15,333 nt of DNA from Thiomonas sp. GTDB lineage: Bacteria; Pseudomonadota; Gammaproteobacteria; Burkholderiales; Burkholderiaceae_C. Position 1 is the first letter of the stretch, and each line of letters begins with the position of its first letter. Position numbers and translations under genes: made by a program. The DNA is taken from NCBI GenBank assembly GCA_027451915.1, contig DAIDHU010000237.1:1-15333 (forward strand), read 5' to 3'. Positions 6,695 through 12,769 of this stretch are shown piece by piece. Below the pieces are notes generated by a model. The model was given only the letters and a program-made list of their open reading frames with translations. It ran no database searches and was not told the origin of the DNA.

Positions 6695-8230
6695 TCATGC
6701 TTGCGCCGCGCCGGCGTGCAGCCGAAACCGGCCGACCGACTGTCTGAGGGCCTCGGCGATGTGGCCCATCTGGGTCGACGTGGCGGCGAGCTCCTCGGAG
6801 GAACCCGCGTTTTGCTGGGTAGTCTGGCCGACCTGGGTCACCGCGGATTCCGCCTGGCGGGCCTCGCTGGCCTGTGCGCCCGCGGCCTCCCGGATGGACG
6901 CGACAAGTTCCGAAGTGTGGGCGATCCCCGGCACGATCTCGGCCAGCAGGGTTCCGGCGCGCTCGGCTTGGGATACCGCCGAGGTCGTGATGTGCGCGAT
7001 TTCCCGCGAGGCGGCCAGTGAGCGCTCGGCGAGCTTGCGCACTTCGGCGGCGACCACCGCGAAGCCCTTGCCCTGATCGCCGGCGCGCGCGGCTTCGATG
7101 GCCGCATTGAGGGCAAGCATGTTGGTCTGGTAGGCGATGTCGTCGATGATGGAGATGCGCTCTGCCACCTGCCGCATTTCCGCGACGGTCTGCTGGACGG
7201 CGTCGCCGCCCTCGCGCGCCCGCGAGGCCGCGGCCTGCGCCGCCGTCGCGGTTCGCTGCGCGCTGGCGGAGGTGCGCTGCAGCGAGGCCGAGGACTCGCC
7301 CAGGGATGTCAGCACCCGTTCCACGGACGCGGCCTGGGCCGACGAAGCCTGGGCCAGGCTCTGCGCGGCATCCCCGACATGCGAAACCATGGCCCGCAGC
7401 TGCTCGGACACGGTGGCGACCTCGGCCACCGCGCCCGCCATGTTGCCCGCCGCGATGGCCACCCCCTGCTCGAGCCGGCCCCGCAGGGTCGGTTGATACG
7501 CTCCGACGCGGGTTCCGAGATCGCCGGAGCCCAGCGACATCAGCCTGCGCTCGATGTCGCGCAAGGATGGCAGCAGGCGAACCGCCAGGATCGCGGCCAG
7601 GCCTGCGAAAAGCAGCAGCGAACAAGTCATGGTCGCCCATGGGAACCACGATGGCAGCAGCGTCCGCGGCAGGGATAGTGCCGCGGACTGGGCCGCCAGG
7701 CTGGCGCCGAGCAGGGCCAGCAGCCACCTCAGGTCATGGCGACGCCACCCGCGGGCGATCGCGGCGGGCCACCCGGGCACGCCGGAGCGGGCCGGCGCGC
7801 CATCGCGCACCGTCCAGCCGCGGCCCTCGCGCAAACGCCGATGGAAGGCCTCCGCCGTGGCGATCTGCGCGCGCGTGGGCGCGACGCGCAGCGACATGTA
7901 GCCGACCACCCGCCCATGCTCCCAGATCGGGTTGGCGTTGGCGAGCACCCAGTAGTAGCGTCCATCCTTGCAGCGGTTCTTCACCAGCCCCTGCCAGGGA
8001 TCTCCGCGCTGGAGACTGCGCCACATGTCCTCGAAGGCAGCCGGGGGCATGTCCGGGTGGCGCACGACGTTGTGGGCCTTGCCCAGCAACTCCTGCTCGG
8101 AGAAGCCGCTGATCTCGATGAAGCTTCGATTGCAGTAGGTGATGCGACCCTTGAGGTCGGTCTTGGAGACCAGCAGAGCGCCTTCGGGAAGCGCGCGTTC
8201 CTGGTCGACGACAGGATGATTGACTCGCAT
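6695..8230 (-). CDS. aer: Aerotaxis receptor Aer-like methyl-accepting chemotaxis protein (FAD-PAS)
   Basis: This 511-residue redox/energy-taxis receptor has an N-terminal PAS domain (about 15-120) with 'VRHPDMP' at 56-62 and Trp79. These stand at the same numbers as the FAD-binding Arg57, His58, Asp60 and Trp79 region of E. coli Aer, so FAD sensing is well supported. Two closely spaced hydrophobic segments (about 169-187 and 198-220) anchor it without a periplasmic domain; a HAMP-like stretch follows (about 220-270). The signalling hairpin tip is intact: 'DDIAYQTNMLALNAAIEAAR' (363-382) then 'AGDQGKGFAVVAAEVRKLAERS'. There is no C-terminal NWETF-type CheR tether. The start at 8230 matches the Aer N-terminus, but CTCCTCC rather than a ribosome site lies directly before it. 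The 419-base upstream region contains a cyclic di-GMP riboswitch, so expression is probably tied to c-di-GMP. Confidence 0.94.
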   Translation of the reverse strand: MRVNHPVVDQERALPEGALLVSKTDLKGRITYCNRSFIEISGFSEQELLGKAHNVVRHPDMPPAAFEDMWRSLQRGDPWQGLVKNRCKDGRYYWVLANANPIWEHGRVVGYMSLRVAPTRAQIATAEAFHRRLREGRGWTVRDGAPARSGVPGWPAAIARGWRRHDLRWLLALLGASLAAQSAALSLPRTLLPSWFPWATMTCSLLLFAGLAAILAVRLLPSLRDIERRLMSLGSGDLGTRVGAYQPTLRGRLEQGVAIAAGNMAGAVAEVATVSEQLRAMVSHVGDAAQSLAQASSAQAASVERVLTSLGESSASLQRTSASAQRTATAAQAAASRAREGGDAVQQTVAEMRQVAERISIIDDIAYQTNMLALNAAIEAARAGDQGKGFAVVAAEVRKLAERSLAASREIAHITTSAVSQAERAGTLLAEIVPGIAHTSELVASIREAAGAQASEARQAESAVTQVGQTTQQNAGSSEELAATSTQMGHIAEALRQSVGRFRLHAGAAQA

Positions 8231-8315
8231 GGAGGAGTTCGCCTTGGAGCTATGGCTCGGGTGACGGGACGCTGAGCCAATCGCGGCGACTTTCGGCCTC
8301 GCAGCCGAACAACGA

Positions 8316-8412
8316 GCCTTTCGTTGGCAACCCCGCTACCCTGCCGCGCAAGCGGTTCGGGCCGGAGGCTTTGCGTCCCCGGCTCTCGCCGGGTTTGCCT
8401 GGGAGTGCGCGC
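8316..8412 (-). ncRNA. Cyclic di-GMP-I riboswitch aptamer (GEMM-I)
   Basis: On the minus strand the sequence reproduces the conserved core of the Vc2-type aptamer. It has AGGCAAACC; a hairpin CCCGGC-[GAGA]-GCCGGG (8393-8378) with a GNRA tetraloop as required for docking; GACGCAAAGCC (8377-8367); the receptor side CTCCGGCC; a hairpin CCGC-[TTGC]-GCGG (8355-8344); and GGGTAGCGGGGTTGCC (8341-8326). By alignment to Vc2 the ligand contacts correspond to G20 at 8398, A47 at 8371 and C92 at 8327, all present. The strand and position, about 85 bases before aer, fit control of that gene. The exact P1 ends are approximate. The match is to established family knowledge and was not scored with a covariance model. 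Confidence 0.93.
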
Positions 8413-8446
8413 CAGCAGTTGTGGCGCGAACGGCCGAAAACCCAAC

Positions 8447-8474
8447 ATTGTCCATAATTACATACGAATAACAA
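8447..8474 (-). promoter_or_regulatory. Candidate sigma70 promoter for the riboswitch-aer transcript
   Basis: In the only AT-rich tract of the region, the minus strand has TTGTTA (8474-8469), a 16-base spacer and GACAAT (8452-8447), each matching 4 of 6 consensus bases. Transcription would start near 8440, about 30 bases before the aptamer. Another AT hexamer, TATAAA (8482-8477), is also possible. No convincing flagellar sigma28 promoter was found. Confidence 0.4.
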
Positions 8475-8649
8475 AATTTATATGGGTCAGACCGTGCACG
8501 CCACCTCGGCTGCGCAGCAAGACCCAAGGGGCACGCTCAAGCCCGTGAGGGCGCGCGAGCAAGCGCAAGGCGGGAGCCCCACCCTGCCTGCACCCCGACC
8601 GCCCGGCCACGATCCAAGGCGGGCGGCCGTCGCCCTTCGGGCATGCCGC

Positions 8650-9306
8650 TCAGGCGGCCCGCCCGCCCAGTCCCGCCTGCCAACGCTCCAGCGTGGGCAG
8701 CACGCGCTGCGCGGGCTGGAATCCGTGGGTGATCAGGGCGTAGTCGCGCGTGCCGCCGGTGCCGGCGATCAGCGTGGGAAAGCCGCGCACTCCTGATTGC
8801 GCGGCCAGCGCGAAATCGGCCCGCGTTTCGCGCAGGGTGGCGGGTTCGTCCAGCCCGGCACGAAAACTCTCCTGCTCGAAGCCCAGCTCGGCGGCCAGCG
8901 CGGCGAGCTGGTCGAGATCGGTGATGTCGCGCCCCTCGGCGTAAAAGGCCCGCTGCAGGCTGCGCAAGCCGGCCAGGGCCTCGGCCATGCCGCGGCGGCG
9001 CATCAGCACCACGGCGCGGCTGGCGGGCTCGGTATCGTAGACAAAGCCCCCGCGCTCGAAAAAACTCCAGTCGAAGGGCTGGCCGCTGGCCTCCTGCACA
9101 TGGTTCCAGTGCCCGCGCATTTCCGCGCGTGCCTGGTCGTCCATCGGCTCGACCGTGCCCGGGCGCAGTCCGCCGAGCACCAGTCGGATGGGCAGGTCCT
9201 CGCCGAAACGCTCGCCGATGGCCTGGATCACCGGAGCAAAGCCCCAGCACCAGGAACACATCGGGTCGGCGAAATACACCAGGTGGGGTCCGTCGGTTCG
9301 ATCCAT
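8650..9306 (-). CDS. DsbA-family thioredoxin-fold protein with CSWC motif
   Basis: This 218-residue protein opens with 'LVYFADPMCSWCWGFAP', the signature of the cytoplasmic DsbA/FrnE-like family (COG3531 type), with Cys17 and Cys20 as the redox pair. The mid-protein helical insert is typical of the DsbA fold, and the cis-proline loop is in 'GVRGFPTLIAG' (Pro177). No signal peptide is visible, so it should act in the cytoplasm as a thiol oxidoreductase or isomerase; the substrate is unknown. The ATG at 9304-9306 places the motif where the family has it and has GGGGAGG upstream; the open frame extends to 9414 without homology. It is divergent from a TetR regulator, which probably controls it. 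Confidence 0.88.
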   Translation of the reverse strand: MDRTDGPHLVYFADPMCSWCWGFAPVIQAIGERFGEDLPIRLVLGGLRPGTVEPMDDQARAEMRGHWNHVQEASGQPFDWSFFERGGFVYDTEPASRAVVLMRRRGMAEALAGLRSLQRAFYAEGRDITDLDQLAALAAELGFEQESFRAGLDEPATLRETRADFALAAQSGVRGFPTLIAGTGGTRDYALITHGFQPAQRVLPTLERWQAGLGGRAA

Positions 9307-9352
9307 GTCGTGCGCGCCTCCCCGCCCGCGGCAGCGCTGCGCCGGGACGGAT

Positions 9353-9381
9353 TTGAATTGAAACGAACGTTCCATTAAAGT
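9353..9381 (+). promoter_or_regulatory. Promoter of the tetR operon with embedded operator-like palindrome
   Basis: TTGAAT (9353-9358), a 17-base spacer and TAAAGT (9376-9381) form a good sigma70-like promoter for the rightward operon. The spacer contains the perfect palindrome GAACGTTC (9365-9372), a plausible TetR operator. On the opposite strand TTTAAT and TCAAAT, 17 bases apart, cover the same DNA and could drive the DsbA-family gene, so one bound repressor could silence both directions. Confidence 0.5.
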
Positions 9382-9416
9382 ACTCTGAGTTCCAGCGCGC
9401 AACAAGCGGATCATCC

Positions 9417-10040
9417 ATGCCCCGAAGCCGAAGCCTCAGCGACGATGTCGTGCTCGAACGCGCGATGCAGGTGTTCTGGCGCCGAGGCTACGCGGGCACC
9501 TCGCTGCGCGAGCTGGCGCAGGCCACGGGGCTGGGCAGCGCGGCGCTGTATCACCGCTATGCCGACAAGCAGGGCCTGTTCGTGCAGGTTCTGGGGCGCT
9601 ATGCGCAGCGCGGCCTGGCCGCGAGCATCGCGCAGCTGTCGGCCGAACCCTTGCCCCTGGAGGCGATCCGGCAGTTTTTTGATCAGCTGGTGGCGGCCTC
9701 CCTGGCCGACCCCGAGCGGCGCGGCTGCCTGCTGGTCAACACCGCGCTGGACGGTGCCGACATGGGCGAGGCCGCGCGCGCGGTGGTGCGCGCGCGCCTG
9801 GGTGAGGTCGAGTCCTTCTTCGCCTCCCGCCTGGCCTGCGCCGTGGCCGCCGGAGCCTTGCCGCGCGGCACGGACGTGGCCGCCGAGGCGGCGGCCCTGA
9901 TGGGCGCCGTGTTCGCCATTCGCGTCGCGGCGCGCCTGCACGGCGACCCGCGCAGCCTGCGCACCCTGGCCGCCCACGCCCTGCGCGCGCTCGACCCCCG
10001 CCCGTCGGACAAGACGGCGCTTCCTGGAGATCGTCCCTGA
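9417..10040 (+). CDS. TetR/AcrR-family transcriptional regulator
   Basis: This 207-residue protein has an N-terminal TetR helix-turn-helix: 'VLERAMQVFWRRGYAGTSL', then 'RELAQATGLGSAALYHRYAD' and 'KQGLF' (about residues 12-52). The C-terminal ligand domain includes 'RRGCLLVNTALD', which is common in TetR regulators of reactive-compound detoxification genes. The start is the first ATG after the divergent promoter region. Its TGA overlaps the ATG of the glutathione transferase gene by one base, so the regulator and the two enzymes form one operon and it probably represses its own operon. The inducer cannot be told from sequence. Confidence 0.92.
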   Translation: MPRSRSLSDDVVLERAMQVFWRRGYAGTSLRELAQATGLGSAALYHRYADKQGLFVQVLGRYAQRGLAASIAQLSAEPLPLEAIRQFFDQLVAASLADPERRGCLLVNTALDGADMGEAARAVVRARLGEVESFFASRLACAVAAGALPRGTDVAAEAAALMGAVFAIRVAARLHGDPRSLRTLAAHALRALDPRPSDKTALPGDRP

Positions 10041-10759
10041 TGAACAGCCCTTCCACGCTTCGACTTTTCGACCTGGCCGGCGCCGACGAGCAACGGCGCT
10101 TCAGCCCCTACTGCTGGCGCACCCGCCTGGCGCTGGCCCACAAGGGCCTGCCGGTGCAGACCGTCGCCTGGCGCTTCACCGACAAGCAGGCCATCGCGGC
10201 GACCGGCCAGGGCAAGGTGCCGGTACTGGTGGACGGCGAACGCTGGATCCACGACAGCTGGACCATCGCCGAATACCTGGAGGACACCTACAGCGACACG
10301 CCCTCGCTGTTCGGCCCGGGCTGCGGGCGCGCCCTCGCGCGGTTCCTGAACCAGTGGGCCGCCGAGACCCTGCAGCCAGCCATCGCCCGCGTGGTGGTGC
10401 CGGACATCCCGGCCATCCTTCACGACAAGGACCAGGCGTATTTCCGCAGCAGCCGCGAGGCCGCCTTCGGCCAGAGTTTCGAGGCCCTGGCCGCCCAGCG
10501 CGCGCAGGCGCTGGACAACGTGCGCCGGGTGCTCGCGCCCCTGCGCAGCACCCTGGCCGCCCAGCCCTACCTCGCCGGCGCGCAGCCCAACTATGCCGAC
10601 CACGCGGTGTTCGGCGCCTTCCAGTGGGCGCGCACCGCCAGCCCGGTGGCGCTGCTGGACCCGGCCGACCCCATCGCCCCCTGGGTCGAGCGCATGCTCG
10701 ACGCCTACGGCGGCCTGGCACGCGGTGTCGCACCTGCCGCGGCCGCGGCAGGGAGCTGA
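10040..10759 (+). CDS. Glutathione S-transferase family protein (LigE/beta-etherase-like)
   Basis: This 239-residue protein has an N-terminal thioredoxin-like domain of about 80 residues: 'FSPYCWRTRLALAHKGLPV', 'GKVPVLVDGERWIHDSWTIA' with the cis-Pro (VP) and the Asp-Ser pair that binds the gamma-glutamyl group of glutathione, followed by 'EYLEDTY'. An all-helical C-terminal domain follows with 'YLAGAQPNYADHAVFGAFQW'. The sequence style matches the group often annotated LigE/beta-etherase-like GST. Its substrate is unknown; conjugation or reductive cleavage of an electrophile is likely. It overlaps tetR by one base and is followed two bases later by the dehalogenase gene, so the three are co-expressed. 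Confidence 0.9.
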   Translation: MNSPSTLRLFDLAGADEQRRFSPYCWRTRLALAHKGLPVQTVAWRFTDKQAIAATGQGKVPVLVDGERWIHDSWTIAEYLEDTYSDTPSLFGPGCGRALARFLNQWAAETLQPAIARVVVPDIPAILHDKDQAYFRSSREAAFGQSFEALAAQRAQALDNVRRVLAPLRSTLAAQPYLAGAQPNYADHAVFGAFQWARTASPVALLDPADPIAPWVERMLDAYGGLARGVAPAAAAAGS

Positions 10760-10761
10760 TC

Positions 10762-11448
10762 ATGGAGCGGCTGCGCGGGGTACGCGCCTGTGTGTTCGAC
10801 GCCTACGGCACGATTTTCGATTTCGCGTCGGCGGCCGCCCGCTGCCCGGGGCTGCCGGAGGACAAGCGCGCGGCCTTGACGGCCGTGTGGCGCGACAAAC
10901 AACTGCAATACACCTGGCTGCGCTCCCTGCAGGGGCGCTACGCCGACTTCTGGCAGGTCACCGGGGACGCGCTGGATTTCGCCCTGGACAGCCTGGGGTT
11001 GCTCGAACCCGGCTTGCGCGCCAGGCTGATGGATCTGTACCTGAACCTGACGGCCTTTGCCGAGGTTCCCTCCACCTTGCAGGCCTTGCGAGACGCCGGC
11101 CTGGTCACGGCCATCCTGTCCAACGGAACGCCGACCATGCTCGATGCCGCCGTGCGCTCGGCCGGCCTGAACGAGCTGTTCGACGCGGTGTTGTCGGCCC
11201 ACGCGGTGCAGGTCTACAAGACCGACTCGCGCGTGTACTCCTACGGCCTGCGCCAGCTGGGGCTGGGGCCCGAGCAGGTGTGCTTCCTGTCGTCCAACGC
11301 CTGGGACGCCTTTGGCGCCAAGGCCTTCGGCATGCGCGTGGTCTGGTGCAACCGCTACGGCCAGCGCCCGGAGCGACTGCCCGGCAGGCCCGACCACGAG
11401 ATCCGCAGCCTGGATCAACTCCCGGCGCTGCTGCCAACCCTGGGCTGA
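10762..11448 (+). CDS. (S)-2-haloacid dehalogenase, type II (HAD superfamily)
   Basis: This 228-residue protein aligns closely with L-2-haloacid dehalogenases, which hydrolyse L-2-haloacids to D-2-hydroxy acids through an aspartyl ester. All catalytic positions known from L-DEX YL are present: nucleophile Asp13 and Thr17 in 'VFDAYGTIFD', Arg44 in 'VWRDKQLQYTWLRSL', Ser120-Asn121 in 'ILSNGTP', Lys153 and Tyr159 in 'YKTDSRVY', and Ser177, Asn179 and Asp182 in 'FLSSNAWDA'. This is therefore a true dehalogenase candidate and not a general HAD phosphatase. The start has GGGAG upstream and lies two bases after the GST stop. With GST and TetR it suggests inducible handling of halogenated or other electrophilic compounds. 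Confidence 0.92.
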   Translation: MERLRGVRACVFDAYGTIFDFASAAARCPGLPEDKRAALTAVWRDKQLQYTWLRSLQGRYADFWQVTGDALDFALDSLGLLEPGLRARLMDLYLNLTAFAEVPSTLQALRDAGLVTAILSNGTPTMLDAAVRSAGLNELFDAVLSAHAVQVYKTDSRVYSYGLRQLGLGPEQVCFLSSNAWDAFGAKAFGMRVVWCNRYGQRPERLPGRPDHEIRSLDQLPALLPTLG

Positions 11449-11465
11449 TCCGCCGCAGCAGGCCC

Positions 11466-11479
11466 GGGCCGCGCGGCCC
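11466..11479 (+). terminator. Possible weak terminator after the dehalogenase gene
   Basis: A perfect 14-bp palindrome (GGGCC-GCGC-GGCCC) lies 17 bases after the dehalogenase stop and is followed by a GTGTTTC stretch, not a real T-run. It could help end the operon, but GC-rich palindromes are frequent here. Confidence 0.3.
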
Positions 11480-11495
11480 CAGGGTGTTTCATGGC

Positions 11496-11510
11496 TGCGA
11501 ATCATTCGTA
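11496..11510 (+). promoter_or_regulatory. Fur-box-like inverted repeat upstream of the ftr operon
   Basis: TGCGAAT-C-ATTCGTA is a 7-1-7 inverted repeat with 6 of 7 arm positions paired. It agrees with the TGATAAT-N-ATTATCA Fur core at 9 of 14 positions, including the inner AAT/ATT. It abuts the -35 hexamer of the ftr promoter. Together with the iron-uptake function of the operon, Fur repression under iron sufficiency is likely. Confidence 0.55.
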
Positions 11511-11539
11511 TTTACAACCTGGTTGCGAACATGTAGCAT
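11511..11539 (+). promoter_or_regulatory. Sigma70-like promoter of the ftr operon
   Basis: TTTACA (11511-11516, 5 of 6), a 17-base spacer and TAGCAT (11534-11539, 4 of 6) give a start near 11546, about 40 bases before ftrB. The DNA here is clearly less GC-rich than the surroundings. Confidence 0.55.
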
Positions 11540-11587
11540 TTGCAATCGCGAGAACGTCTCGCTTTCATGGGGCCAGGGGGTCTGCGG

Positions 11588-11926
11588 ATGAACATGTCGA
11601 AGCTTGTGCCAGTCTTCGTGCTGGCCGTTGCCGCCTGGCCCGCGGCCGCCCTCGCCGCCGATGCGGCGCCCACCCTGACCATCCGTGCCCAGGCCTTCCA
11701 GCCCGGCAGCATCACCATCCCCGCGGGCAAGCGGGTGAAGATCGTGGTGGACAACAAGGACACGCTGCCGGCCGAGTTCGAGAGCAGCGACTTCAGCGTG
11801 GAGCAGGTGATTCCTGGCGGCACCGCGCTGCCGGTGTACCTACCTCCGCTCAAACCCGGCAGCTACAGGTTTTTCAACGATTTCCATCCCTCGAGCATCG
11901 GCACGCTGGTCGTGCGGGCTCGCTGA
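11588..11926 (+). CDS. ftrB: Periplasmic cupredoxin-like protein FtrB
   Basis: This 112-residue protein has a Sec signal peptide (Lys5, hydrophobic core, ALA cleavage near residue 23). A single cupredoxin-like domain follows, with 'AFQPGSITIPAGKRVKIVVDN', 'EFESSDFSVEQVI' and 'GSYRFFNDFHPSSIGTLVV'. In the FtrABCD system of Bordetella and Brucella the cupredoxin is thought to oxidise ferrous iron before transport. The mature protein has no cysteine, so a standard type 1 copper site is not possible; Glu and His residues of the ESSDF and DFHP segments are the likely metal ligands. The ATG at 11588 has AGGGGG upstream; a second ATG lies two codons later. It is the first gene of the operon and is followed after 15 bases by the permease. 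Confidence 0.88.
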   Translation: MNMSKLVPVFVLAVAAWPAAALAADAAPTLTIRAQAFQPGSITIPAGKRVKIVVDNKDTLPAEFESSDFSVEQVIPGGTALPVYLPPLKPGSYRFFNDFHPSSIGTLVVRAR

Positions 11927-11941
11927 GCCCGGGAGTCCGAC

Positions 11942-12769
11942 ATGCTGGCCACTGCCATCATCATGTTCCGCGAAGTACTCGAGGCGGCCCTGGTCGTGTC
12001 CATCGTGCTGGCGGCCGCCAAGGGCGTGGCAGGGCGCGGTCGCTGGGTGAGCCTGGGCGTGCTGCTGGGGGTGGCCGGGGCCTGCGTGGTCGCCGCCTTC
12101 GCCGGCGCCATCGCCACCGCGGTGCAGGGCCGCGGCCAGCAGCTGCTCAACGCCGCGGTGCTGCTGCTGGCGGTGGCCATGCTGGGCTGGCACAACGTCT
12201 GGATGAGTCGCCACGGCAAGCAGCTCGCGCAGACCATGCGCGCCGTGGGCCACGACGTCGCGGTGGGCGACAAGCCCCTGTCGGTGTTAATGGTCGTGGT
12301 CATGATGGCGGTGCTGCGCGAAGGCTCCGAGGCGGTGCTGTTCGGCTACGGCATCTACGCCAGCGGAGCCGGTGCCGGCTCGATGCTGGCGGGTGCGCTG
12401 GCGGGCCTGGCTGGCGGCGTGGCCGCGGGCACCCTGCTGTACAAGGGGCTGCTGCGCATTCCCACGCGCCACCTGTTCTCCGTCACCGGCTGGATGATCC
12501 TGCTCCTGGCCGCCGGCATGGCCACCGACGCCGCCGGCATGCTCACCCAGGCGGGCTTGCTGCCGGCCATTCGCGAAGGGGTCTGGAACAGCTCCTGGCT
12601 GCTCAGCCAGCAGTCGATGGCCGGGCGCCTGCTGCACATCCTGGTGGGGTACACGCAAAGCCCTTCTGCATTGCAGGTCATTTTCTACCTGGCCACGCTG
12701 TCGGGCATCGGCGGCCTGATGTGGCTGGTCAATCGTCGGCGCCCGGCTCCCCTCGGGAGCCCGTCGTGA
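11942..12769 (+). CDS. ftrC: Ftr1-type high-affinity iron permease FtrC
   Basis: This 275-residue, seven-helix membrane protein of the FTR1/OFeT family imports iron across the inner membrane. The two signature RExxE motifs in membrane helices are intact: REVLE (10-14) and REGSE (126-130). Conserved pieces such as 'AVLFGYGIY' and 'HLFSVTGWMILLLAAGMATD' (split) are also seen. The ATG is the second base of the line after the GGGAG ribosome site. Its stop codon overlaps the GTG start of ftrD by four bases (GTGA), indicating translational coupling. Partner proteins are the cupredoxin and the P19-like periplasmic protein. Confidence 0.95.
   Translation: MLATAIIMFREVLEAALVVSIVLAAAKGVAGRGRWVSLGVLLGVAGACVVAAFAGAIATAVQGRGQQLLNAAVLLLAVAMLGWHNVWMSRHGKQLAQTMRAVGHDVAVGDKPLSVLMVVVMMAVLREGSEAVLFGYGIYASGAGAGSMLAGALAGLAGGVAAGTLLYKGLLRIPTRHLFSVTGWMILLLAAGMATDAAGMLTQAGLLPAIREGVWNSSWLLSQQSMAGRLLHILVGYTQSPSALQVIFYLATLSGIGGLMWLVNRRRPAPLGSPS

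Larger units (their letters stand above)
8231..8649 (-). other. 419-base regulatory region upstream of aer
   Basis: This gene-free stretch lies between aer and the 3' end of the DsbA-family gene. Read leftward it contains the tail of the upstream gene with a GCCC/GGGC hairpin (8632-8642), unassigned GC-rich sequence, a sharply AT-rich tract (8445-8485) with promoter-like hexamers, the c-di-GMP-I aptamer (about 8412-8316), and an 85-base stretch to the aer start. In that last stretch a perfect hairpin TTCGGC/GCCGAA (8309-8304 with 8297-8292) follows the aptamer and a second pair, GGCTCG (8318-8313) with CGAGCC closer to the start codon, could form. No T-run is present, so control of translation or Rho access is more likely than an intrinsic terminator. 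Confidence 0.7.

Noticed and set aside
6558..7076. Rightward frame starting at the tRNA repeat
   Set aside because: It runs antisense through aer, with shadow-like composition; the ATG arises from the CCA end of the repeat.
8250..8474. Leftward open frame of 74 codons covering the aer leader
   Set aside because: It lies across the c-di-GMP aptamer, has no protein family features, and its composition is explained by the structured RNA.
8440..8490. Flagellar sigma28 promoter for aer
   Set aside because: TAAA occurs but the matching GCCGATAA box is absent at proper spacing; a sigma70-like reading is slightly better.
11491..12765. Long upstream extension of the polyferredoxin frame (909 codons in all)
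   Set aside because: It covers ftrB and ftrC in another phase; the GTG at 12766 with the GTGA overlap is the logical start.
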